Assembly (NCBI RefSeq): GCF_032854445.1
Contig: NC_088297.1
Location: forward strand, 7,797,375 to 7,861,374
Source of the DNA: Liolophura sinensis
Lineage: Eukaryota > Mollusca > Polyplacophora > Chitonida > Chitonidae
Direction: 5' to 3'
DNA length: 64,000 nt
Part shown: positions 57,401 through 64,000 of the stretch, piece after piece
Layout: the number at the start of each line of letters is the position of its first letter
Position numbering within the stretch: position 1 is the first letter of the stretch
Position numbers and translations under genes: made by a program
Notes under the pieces: generated by a model
Databases searched by the model: none
Told to the model about the DNA's origin: nothing
Seen by the model: only the letters and a program-made list of their open reading frames with translations

Positions 57401-60400
57401 CAGTCAATGTATAGGTAAATTTAACAAATATTTATCCCTCAATTATCCTAACAAGGTGGCCTTTTAAACTGTTAGGTATAGTGCGGCTCACATTTTGCGT
57501 TTATGCATTTTAGTGGTGCGAGAACGGTGCTTGCGTGTTCAACTCTGACGCACCTTCAGTTCCAGGTAAGAGAATGGATTCTGGTGATTGACTAAGTGTC
57601 ATGTTGTTTGAGTTCTTACGGACGCACAGTGTACATGGTATAAACACGTTTACTGACAGGCCATGTTGGACAGCTCTCCCTCATGAATATGTATGAAGTA
57701 ATTAGGAATGTATTTATTTATTTATATCATTGGTGTTTTACCTCGTACTCAAGAATATTTCACTTATACGACGGCGACCAGCATTATGGTGGCAGGAAAC
57801 CAGGCAGGCGGGGCGGGGGGAAGGGGTGGGGTTGGGGGGAGCTCCGTGGATCAGTTGATTTGCGCGTTAGCGCAGCGTAATGACCCAGGAGCCTCTCACC
57901 AATGCGGTCGCTGTGAGTTATAAAAAAATATTCTTCTACGTGAAGGGTGAGATCAAGTCCAGCTCATACTGGCTTCCTCTCCGGCCGTACGTGGGAAGGT
58001 CTGCCAGCAACCTGCGGATGGTCGTGGGTTTCCCACGGGCTCTGCCCGGTTTCGTCCCACCATAATGCTGGCCGCCGTCGTATAAGTGAAATATTCTTGA
58101 GTACGGCGTAAAATACCAATCAAATAAATAAATAAATCTTTTCTGTGGGGATATCCTACATATTTCATCCCATCACTCTCCAAAATGCTTTTTAATTTCA
58201 TCTCTTTAAACCCAGACGGTAACAGTAACAGACGGTTCAGTGCTACAACCTGCTCCATGTCATTGTCTGGTTAGAATAAAATCTTGTTTCAAGTTAAAAG
58301 GCCAGGTGATCGAATTTCACTGGTTATTTTTGTGTTTGTGCTAGTGAGCCAGTGTTCTCGCCGTTGAAAGTTAAAGAAAACAACGGGAAGATGTAATGTG
58401 GTACGTCTCAAAGAACCCAGCGCATGATTTTCTGTAGAATACCAGATACAAAATGAGTTTCCTGAAGCTTAGACACGGTGTTTGAAGTCCTTATGACACA
58501 ACAAGCACAGTAACGTGGGGAACATAGACTGTGGCTCGGTAAATATTAACCAATGACGACGCCTTATTATCATTTCTTCAGGACAGGAAGTGACTGACGT
58601 ACCGAAAATCTGACAACGTTACCGTGCTGGGAGAAAAAGAGTTCTGTAGCCTAATAATACTCGTATGTTAGTTACGATTCCTGAGGATTAGACAATGAGT
58701 TTTTTTCTCATATTTATCTTTTGGATGCCACAATAGTTTAATATTCTACTAAGGCGTCAGTTTATCTCATAAGAACCTCCCAGTGAAGCCCTTTTCGTCG
58801 TTTGTTTTCTGTTGTACACAGGTGAACTCGTCTGTGCTTTTTTCCCTTTCACAGATAATTGCCCGCACGGAGACCAACCGGGAGTTCTAACTAGTATTAA
58901 CAACACATGCGCAGAGGCGACACAAGCAAACCCTTCCCTTTGTTATCAATCGTCCCACAACAGGCGTTGTTGTCAGTCGTGTAACGCTATAAGAATGAGT
59001 GTGACAGGTAAGGCATAATTGTTCAAGACAAGTGATCTTCAACGAAGTAAGGTTGTGCAAATAGTCAGAGGCAACCGGATTTGGTTACTTTTTATTTGGT
59101 TACCGGTAAATCTGATGCATCAGCGTTACCAAGGCTGAACAATGTGATTAAAAAGGGTATGGGTAGAGCGGCTACAAAACTCCAAACGGTAGATCCGAGG
59201 TTCAATTCCAAATTGAGTCATACCTAAAACGTGTCTGTAAAAAAGTATGGAGCTGTTTGCAATAACTGTGGCAAAATTAGATATCTTTGTTTATGTGGAA
59301 AATATATATGTACAATTTCTATGATTCCACTTATGAATGTTTAATTATTTAATTACAGGTTGTGAGTATGGAGACAGAGTTACTGGCTGTGATCCACGAG
59401 GGTGTTCTACCTCCGAAAGTTACCGATCGACTTGTTGTGGAACATGTCAGGCAAGCACAACGACCCCTCCGACAAAGAAAACGTCCAGTGCTTCTCCACC
59501 CGCCACTACATCCATCTCCTCTACAACGACACGTAGAGTTGCTACTATAACCACCGCTCCAACAACCAAAAGCACTGCTGCTACCACAACAACCGCTCCT
59601 ACAACCAAAAGCACCGTTGCTACAACAACAGCTCCTACAACCAAAAGCACTGTTTCTACAACGGCTACTACAACTAAATCTCCTTCTACAACAAGTCCTC
59701 GAATTACACCAACAACAACCAAACCCAACAAAGGTAAGTCAGATGAAAGGTAACTATAAAGTCCTTTTTCGGATCAATGCAAGCAGCGGTGTGGTGTTTT
59801 TGTATGATCGCGCAATCTTTTTCAGTTGGAACTGTCGTCTGTACCATCTTCTTCGTAGGAAATAGCTACAGATTGTAGCACTGGACAGAATGCTTTTATT
59901 TCTAAAAGAACAAATGAAAGACATGTCCACTACAAGGGAAAATGAAGATGGCCATATAAGATGGAGGACAGGCCTGGGCGAGAACAAAACTACGACCCTC
60001 CTAGGGTAAGTGCAAATATCTTGTCTTATCTCTCATCATATGCATTCGGATCGGAGTGAACAGAATTTCACCACTCAAAGTCATATATAGACTGACGTTA
60101 TTGCTCAGAACTTTGTTTTAGAATCCACAGTTTGTAAACAAAACAACATTCATCAATTGAATGATCTGTCTTTTTATTACATGATTGTCTGTCATTTTAA
60201 CACACAATCAGTTTGCTTAAAAAGATATCCCGTTTTCCATTACACTAACATTTTCCATTCCTTTCAAAACCATACTTCATTCAAAAGACCTGGATATTAA
60301 GAGTTTTCCAAAACTATTGTGTTTAACCAAGTAAAAAGCATTCGTTACGATTGTCCAGTGTTGATTGATATCAACACACTTCGCTGATATTATTTTATCG

Positions 60401-62492
60401 GATTCCGATAGACTCTGACGTCATAACTTCATGCGACCAGGTTACCTGACGGCACACCATGTAGGTTCATTAACGTCCACTTGACTTATAACAGATCAGG
60501 ACGAATAAATGAAAAGAAATTACATCATATGTTGCTAAATTTCTTCCTAATCACTCAAGATTACATTGTGTTTCAAAATTCTATCAAGTGTACATATGAT
60601 TATGTTTTTGATGAAGGCAGAGGCGAATTTTACAGGGTTGTCACGGTATTTAAGGATGTTTTTAACTGAAAAATAGACTTAAACGACAGATGTTTTATAC
60701 ATGTGTATTTTTGGTGACATTGATAGATTTTGTCATATTCATTAAGATGAATACCGGTAGACCTTCAGTGAAATCAGCGGTTCGTCCAGACAACACATCT
60801 GTACAGCCACTTCGAACACCTAAATCCGACTGGCCCACTCGTCCAGCGGTTCGTCCAGACAACACCTCTGTACAGCCACTTCGAACACCTAAATCCGACT
60901 GGCCCACGCGTCCAGCGGTTCGTCCAGACAACACATCTGTACAGCCACTTCGAACACCTAAATCCGACTGGCCCACTCGTCCAGCGGTTCGTCCAGAGAA
61001 CACATCTGTACAGCCACTTCGAACACCTAAATCCGACTGGCCCACTCGTCCAGCGGTTCGTCCAGACAACACATCTGTACAGCCACTTCGAACACCTAAA
61101 TCTGAATGGCCCACTCGTCCAGCAGTTCGTCCAGACAACACCTCTGTACAGCCACTTCGAACATCTAAATCCGAATGGCCCACTCGTCCAGCGGTTCGTC
61201 CAGACAACACATCTGTACAGCCACTTCGAACACCTAAATCCGACTGGCCCACTCGTCCAGCGGTTCGTCCAGACAACACATCTGTACAGCCACTTCGAAC
61301 ACCTAAATCTGAATGGCCCACTCGTCCAGCAGTTCGTCCAGACAACACATCTGTACAGCCACTTCGAACACCTAAATCCGACTGGCCCACTCGTCCAGCA
61401 GTTCGTCCAGACAACACATCTGTACAGCCACTTCGAACACCTAAATCCGACTGGCCCACTCGTCCAGCGGTTCGTCCAGAGAACACATCTGTACAGCCAC
61501 TTCGAACACCTAAATCCGACTGGCCCACTCGTCCAGCGGTTCGTCCAGAGAACACATCTGTACAGCCACTTCGAACACCTAAATCCGACTGGCCCACTCG
61601 TCCAGCGGTTCGTCCAGAGAACACATCTGTACAGCCACTTCGAACACCTAAATCCGAATGGCCCACTCGTCCAGCGGTTCGTCCAGACAACACATCTGTA
61701 CAGCCACTTCGAACACCTAAATCCGACTGGCCCACTCGTCCAGCGGTTCGTCCAGACAACACATCTGTACAGCCACTTCGAACACCTAAATCTGAATGGC
61801 CCACTCGTCCAGCAGTTCGTCCAGACAACACATCTGTACAGCCACTTCGAACACCTAAATCCGACTGGCCCACTCGTCCAGCGGTTCGTCCAGACAACAC
61901 ATCTGTACAGCCACTTCGAACACCTAAATCCGACTGGCCCACTCGTCCAGCGGTTCGTCCAGACAACACATCTGTACAGCCACTTCGAACACCTAAATCT
62001 GAATGGCCCACTCGTCCAGCAGTTCGTCCAGACAACACCTCTGTACAGCCACTTCGAACACCTAAATCCGACTGGCCCACTCGTCCAGCGGTTCGTCCAG
62101 AGAACACATCTGTACAGCCACTTCGAACACCTAAATCCGACTGGCCCACTCGTCCAGCGGTTCGTCCAGAGAACACATCTGTACAGCCACTTCGAACACC
62201 TAAATCCGACTGGCCCACTCGTCCAGCGGTTCGTCCAGACAACACATCTGTACAGCCACTTCGAACACCTAAATCTGAATGGCCCACTCGTCCAGCAGTT
62301 CGTCCAGACAACACCTCTGTACAGCCACTTCGAACACCTAAATCCGACTGGCCCACTCGTCCAGCGGTTCGTCCAGAGAACACATCTGTACAGCCACTTC
62401 GAACACCTAAATCCGACTGGCCCACTCGTCCAGCGGTTCGTCCAGACAACACCTCTGTACAGCCACTTCAAACAGAACTGGTCAGGGATTAA
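44327..62492 (+). CDS. Secreted M12B/ADAMTS-like zinc metalloprotease gene (17 exons)
   Basis: Exons by splice sites and homology: 44327-44438, 45690-45907, 46662-46754, 47164-47305, 48338-48455, 49256-49349, 49693-49770, 50741-50901, 51674-51711, 52144-52249, 53282-53446, 55176-55308, 56417-56536, 57514-57565, 58855-59007, 59359-59733 and probably 60769-62492. Every junction is GT/AG and phase-compatible. Summed length is 3882 nt, predicting 1293 residues. Order: signal peptide, ADAM-type prodomain with RSRR at about 203-206, reprolysin catalytic domain (zinc motif H382-E-L-G-H-S-L-G-A-G-H-D, Met-turn M407), cysteine-rich ADAMTS-type segment (GTSCGDRKWCENGACV), two Cys modules, Thr stalk, repeat tail. 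No thrombospondin type 1 repeat is present, so I leave the subfamily open. It likely cleaves extracellular proteins; the substrate is unknown. Other exons cannot be excluded without transcripts. Confidence 0.85.
46068..46250 (+). mobile_element. SINE-like element in intron 2
   Basis: A GTGTTCGAATCCAGCTCCCG box-B-like segment, then CCAGACCACCGTCGTATAAT and an AT-rich tail with AATCAATAAATCAAT. Resembles family 1 in layout, but diverged. Confidence 0.45.
46380..46555 (+). mobile_element. SINE family 2, 5'-truncated
   Basis: From TCTCAGTAAAGCAGCACTAG through TTCGTCGTCGTATGACTGAC to CACTCACTCACTTACTCACT. Confidence 0.8.
46870..47003 (+). mobile_element. SINE family 1, 5'-truncated
   Basis: Begins near AATCTGCGGACGATTGTGGG and ends AACACCAATCAAATAAATAA. 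Lies in intron 3 just after the exon at 46662-46754. Confidence 0.8.
47320..47490 (+). repeat. Imperfect tandem duplication with TATAGCCGACCCCGGGC
   Basis: GGTAACTTGCCA, GGTGGTATAGCCGACCCCGG and CCCGATTTCGTC elements recur two to three times in intron 4. Confidence 0.6.
47625..47785 (+). repeat. ~15-bp tandem repeat (CTACCTGGTCACAT)
   Basis: About ten imperfect copies of a 14-15-bp unit in intron 4. Non-coding. Confidence 0.85.
48338..53446 (+). CDS. Metalloprotease exons 5-11: reprolysin catalytic domain
   Basis: Exons 6 (49256-49349, WYGKTLGSTDNERRS and ARLKEFYSFILNA), 7 (49693-49770, IDLRYKSIDEPDMAWNIVSS), 8 (50741-50901, DLALESFTSWVKDR and DHVMLFTA), 9 (51674-51711, only 38 nt, YDLEREGSTSIS), 10 (52144-52249, GLAYTHAICSKQRTSVC then TVAAHELGH) and 11 (53282-53446, SLGAGHDGDENECKASDYFI then MSP). 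The zinc-binding signature is split by intron 10 exactly after HELGH, with the Ser codon shared between exons (AG|C). The three zinc His, the catalytic Glu, the Asp after the third His and the Met-turn Met are all intact, so the enzyme is predicted to be active. Confidence 0.88.
49862..50095 (-). mobile_element. tRNA-derived SINE-like element, family 3
   Basis: Minus strand begins GGTACCTCGTTGGCTCAGGT (box A) and has ACGGGTTCTAATCCCGCTC (box B), spaced as in a tRNA head, then a non-tRNA body with CCTCTACCCATATACC and an end near CCAATCACATG. The tRNA-like part keeps no obvious acceptor stem, so I call it a SINE rather than a tRNA gene. Confidence 0.55.
50287..50532 (-). mobile_element. SINE family 1, full length but diverged
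   Basis: Minus-strand copy with tail, core (CAGTACTATGGTGGGAGGAA on the plus strand) and a head ending near ACCACCCGGCCTCCCT. Sits in intron 7. Confidence 0.75.
52300..52480 (-). mobile_element. SINE family 2, diverged
   Basis: Plus strand GTATGTATGCTTGGGGCTTT, then ATCATATGACGTCGGGGAGT, matches the reverse complement of family 2 ends. The rest is degraded. Confidence 0.5.
52747..53155 (+). repeat. 204-bp tandem duplication in intron 10
   Basis: Two adjacent copies starting TATAGGAGTRACTGATT, sharing GGAGGAAACCGGAGTGGCCG and ACCAATATGGCGTACAAATC with about 95 percent identity by eye. Each leaves a similar chance frame of about 60-70 codons. Confidence 0.9.
53805..54545 (+). repeat. ~75-80-bp tandem repeat in intron 11, interrupted by a SINE
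   Basis: Units of the type CTACCAGGGTTTCTCCTTAC, TGACCCAAAATTCTTTGGTT, ACTTTGAGCAGCAAACTTGT, AGTCGTCTA repeat about nine times. A minus-strand SINE (54170-54312) splits the array, so the array predates the insertion. Confidence 0.85.
54170..54312 (-). mobile_element. SINE family 1, 5'-truncated, inserted in tandem repeat
   Basis: Tail to CCTTCCCACGTAC. Carries the diagnostic GGTGGGACGAAACC variant also seen at 54661 and 57929. Confidence 0.8.
54661..54890 (-). mobile_element. SINE family 1 variant with foreign 5' end
   Basis: Minus-strand copy from the AATAAATAAATAAATCT tail to GAGTTCAAGTCCAGCCCATA, where the normal tRNA head is replaced by AAATATTCTTCTACGTGAAG then GG. The copy at 57925-58138 has the same junction in the opposite orientation. 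Confidence 0.8.
55176..59007 (+). CDS. Metalloprotease exons 12-15: cysteine-rich region
   Basis: Exon 12 (55176-55308): RSENCLLLETTSADPPSPEP, then YDVDTQCIFLQGSGSYLCR. Exon 13 (56417-56536): GLYNESTYANICWKRYCS, ending PRGTSCGDRK. Exon 14 (57514-57565, 52 nt): WCENGACVFNSDAPSVP. The join GTSCGDRKWCENGACV is the hallmark of the ADAMTS disintegrin-like/cysteine-rich junction (DGTxC-G-x-x-x-W-C-x-x-G-x-C). Exon 15 (58855-59007): NCPHGDQPGVLTSIN, CYQSSHNRRCCQSCN, a six-Cys module of the C-x-x-G-D ... C ... C ... CCxxC type. These exosite-like regions usually guide substrate recognition in the family. Junction phases 2-0-0-1-1 are all consistent. Confidence 0.85.
55780..55975 (+). mobile_element. 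Possible SINE in intron 12
   Basis: A GGGAGTTCAAATCTTGGTGG box-B-like segment, followed by ACCGTCGTGTGTGTGAAATA and CCCAATCAACTGAACG. Layout resembles tRNA-derived SINEs, but I see only one copy. Confidence 0.35.
57035..57302 (-). mobile_element. SINE family 1, nearly full length
   Basis: Minus-strand copy in intron 13 with tail, core and a head ending GGTGCCTCCGTGGCCGAC. Small deletions near the core. Confidence 0.85.
57708..57925. mobile_element. Composite of two partial SINE family 1 copies
   Basis: A minus-strand 3' fragment (57712-57805) runs into a G-rich stretch and then a plus-strand head (GAGCTCCGTGGATCAGTTGA to CAATGCGGTCGCTGTGAGTT). It abuts the element at 57925. Confidence 0.75.
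57925..58138 (+). mobile_element. SINE family 1 variant with foreign 5' end, plus strand
   Basis: Begins AAATATTCTTCTACGTGAAG then GGTGAGATCAAGTCCAGCTC, and has CGGTTTCGTCCCACCATAAT and the AATAAATAAATAAATCT end. Apart from a few substitutions it is the inverted counterpart of 54661-54890, foreign 5' segment included. Confidence 0.85.
59150..59232 (+). mobile_element. SINE family 2 head fragment
   Basis: GTAGATCCGAGGTTCAATTC then GAGTCATACCTAAAACGTG matches the family 2 head. The body is absent. Confidence 0.5.
59359..59733 (+). CDS. Metalloprotease exon 16: second Cys module and Thr-rich stalk
   Basis: Acceptor TTTAATTACAG then GT (split codon GGT), phase 1. It encodes GCEYGDRVTGCDPRGCST, then YRSTCCGTCQAS, a Cys module similar to that of exon 15, and then about 85 residues dominated by Thr, Ser, Ala, Pro and Lys with repeated APTTKSTxxTT units. 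Such mucin-like stretches are typically O-glycosylated and extended. The donor AACAAAG then GTAAGTC is strong and in phase 1, so translation is expected to continue into another exon. Confidence 0.85.
59734..60768. other. Intron 16 of the metalloprotease gene
   Basis: No exon supported. A frame at 60481-60669 has no domain. The acceptor region before the repeat exon is only moderately pyrimidine-rich. Confidence 0.45.
60769..62492 (+). CDS. Probable last metalloprotease exon: 24 copies of a 23-residue repeat
   Basis: A 69-bp unit is repeated 24 times plus a partial copy, encoding AVRPDNTSVQPLRTPKSD then WPTRP, followed by QTELVRD and a stop at 62490. Two candidate acceptors, ACCTTCAG (start 60769) and AAATCAG (start 60778), both give phase 1, matching exon 16. 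Between units, six of the seven variable sites I see are third codon positions of this frame (GAC/GAG, ACA/ACC, TCC/TCT, GAC/GAA, ACT/ACG, GCG/GCA). The resulting changes are silent or Asp/Glu. That supports this frame as coding over the equally open minus-strand frames. The repeat is hydrophilic, rich in Pro, Thr and Arg, and lacks Cys. Confidence 0.55.
60775..62475 (+). repeat. 69-bp minisatellite, ~24.6 copies
   Basis: Near-identical head-to-tail units starting CGTCCAGCGGTTCGTCCAGA. The period is a multiple of three with no stop in several frames, so open frames of 565-600 codons exist on both strands. Confidence 0.97.
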
Positions 62493-63979
62493 CTTCCTGC
62501 ATTACCATTGCCCGTAAGTATAGTTATATAAATAAATATAGCTGGAAAATGTGTCCATATTTCTAATTATTTCCCTCTCTGGAAAAGAGCAAGGGCATCT
62601 AGCGATTTCTTTTTCAGTGTTTCCGTGGATTAGGCATTCTGTAATTTCTTCATATCTTGAAAACTAGTTAGATGATGGCTATAAAATTCACACGTTACGT
62701 TTAGTTTGTGCGACGCTTGTAAATTCTCCTGCCTAATGGAGTTAATATCTGTCTTTCTGTGAGTTCGTTTTTGTCCGTGAATCATCAGTGATTTCTGTAG
62801 TTTGCTCAAGCCTTGCAGACTATGGAAGATCAACAAACTTTCAGATTACATCAAGTTTTTGAGATACTTGTGAATGGTGCATATTTTTGAAATAGATTTT
62901 GATTTTTTTTCCTCTGTGCGTTTCTTTTGTCCAAATGTGTTTTGGACTATCGAACATGCAAAACATGCATTACTTTCTGAATGTACTTGAGTATACATGT
63001 AGGATATGATGTATGATAAACAAATACAGTGTTACGGGCGCTGATACTTGCAATATTTTATTATAACTCATCTTTTTTATTTATATGTATTTTCATATTT
63101 GCTGTCAGGCGACAAAAATTCCAGTTTCCAGAGGTTTCGAGAGGTTCCAGTGCTCAAAATTGAGACCGTAGCGTTATTGGAACCGCAAGGGTAGGTGTCA
63201 ACTCTCTTGGCTTTTGTTCCGTCAAGATGGTGCTATTTTGCCTCGCAGCAGCTGATCTATGCTAAATTGACAGGTGTTCTCTTGCAAGGCTGTGGTTGTT
63301 ACTTTACCAATTTGGCATAACTTTCTTCATTTCCCTTGAAACATAATCTTTCTTTTCGTTTGTCCTTTAACAAAAGGTGTCTAATGCCGTGCTGTGGATT
63401 TTCTGACATCAAATATCTGTGTTTGTTTGGCAGCTTTCATCAAGTGACGATGGGTAGCTGATCATCTCCAAGAAGAAGACAACTTTTGTTCATTTATTAC
63501 AAGTGATCCAAGCGGATTTCTTCACACCAAATTCGATGGATTTTAATTACGCGCCATGGTCAAGCTGTAAAGTTTTTTGGCGTTTTCTTTAGACCATTCA
63601 TCAATGATTGGAACGGCTTCAGTGCGTTCATCTACACATCCATCTACGGGGCGATACTATGTTCACATTCGCTACTCTGCGTCTAAATTAATGGTAAAAA
63701 GTGTACAAATACGTAATGTAATAAAAATGTTGATGTCATGCGAGGATAGTCTTGTGTTCAAAACTTCAGCTTGCATTTTACGACTTGTTCATTGTATCAT
63801 CCATTTGTGAAAACCGGTCTCAGGGAGGAATTCCTTTCCTTTTCACTAGCTGTTTAAGCATCTGCGGCTCAGTTATTCGGTTGCACTTCAAAAGATACTG
63901 GGTACCTGGAGCTTGCCGATTACACGATCTCTGGTCATACACCATGGTATAGCTGTGCTAATGCACATTCCACTTAGTA
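62493..63979. other. Sequence after the repeat exon
   Basis: No gene supported. A possible AG acceptor stands near 63134 (TTCCAGTTTCCAG), but no frame with a domain follows. AATAAATATAG at 62529 could be a poly(A) signal about 40 nt after the stop. Confidence 0.4.
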
Positions 63980-64000
63980 CGGGGCCTCGGTGGCCGAGGG
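63980..64000 (+). mobile_element. Possible start of another family 1 SINE, cut by window edge
   Basis: GGGGCCTCGGTGGCCGAGGG resembles the head GGGGCCTC(C/T)GTGGC of the copies at 35427 and 29218. Too short to be certain. Confidence 0.4.

Noticed and set aside
60695-62471. Minus-strand open frames of 585 and 565 codons
   Set aside because: Antisense shadows of the 69-bp repeat. Variable sites fall at third positions of the plus frame, and the minus frames produce odd Trp/Cys-rich repeats.
1-64000. CRISPR arrays, prokaryotic operons or phage
   Set aside because: Tandem repeats here have no unique spacers, genes are intron-split with GT/AG sites, and SINEs abound. The window is animal nuclear DNA.

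Overview
This is a eukaryotic, animal nuclear window. Coding sequence is split into short exons with consensus GT/AG splice sites, introns are long and AT-rich, and the intronic and intergenic DNA is full of tRNA-derived SINEs and minisatellites. The SINE families (a tail ending in AATAAATAAATA after a conserved core, and a second family ending in CACTCACTCACTC) resemble repeats I associate with molluscs and other lophotrochozoans. I infer a marine lophotrochozoan, probably a mollusc. The species cannot be fixed from sequence alone.

Region 1 (1-18.8 kb, minus strand) holds gene A, which resembles KIAA1958 and the wider Crypton-derived DUF3504 family (QRICH1, ZMYM2-4, KCTD1/15). Two shared 5' coding exons (18654-18822 and 17416-18102) end in phase 1. 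Downstream lie at least eleven related exons. Each starts at a phase-1 acceptor, encodes one core-binding (SAM-like) domain of the tyrosine-recombinase type, and ends in its own stop codon. The eleventh is cut by the left edge of the window. The arithmetic is consistent: the shared exons (832 nt) plus each of nine complete cassettes give an exact multiple of three. This looks like an array of mutually exclusive alternative last exons, so one gene could make about eleven or more proteins with different DNA-binding-type C-termini. This is the most striking system in the window.

Region 2 (18.8-37.4 kb, plus strand) holds gene B, a divergent head-to-head paralogue with the same architecture (exons 24706-24875 and 25648-26403) but only two terminal cassettes (33997-34499 and 36878-37359). 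The space between them carries several minisatellites (22-bp, degenerate ACCAAA-type, 38-bp and about 83-bp units) and SINE copies.

Region 3 (37.4-44.3 kb) has no convincing gene. It contains SINEs of two families, a piggyBac-like MITE with TTAA target duplications, and an AT microsatellite.

Region 4 (44.3-62.5 kb, plus strand) holds a secreted M12B/ADAMTS-like zinc metalloprotease reconstructed from 16 exons that are all in phase, plus a probable 17th exon. The order is signal peptide, prodomain with an RSRR cleavage site, catalytic domain with HELGHSLGAGHD and a Met-turn, an ADAMTS-type cysteine-rich segment, two small Cys modules, a Thr-rich stalk, and a 24-copy 69-bp (23-residue) repeat. 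Introns contain further SINEs and duplications. The last 1.5 kb shows no clear gene.
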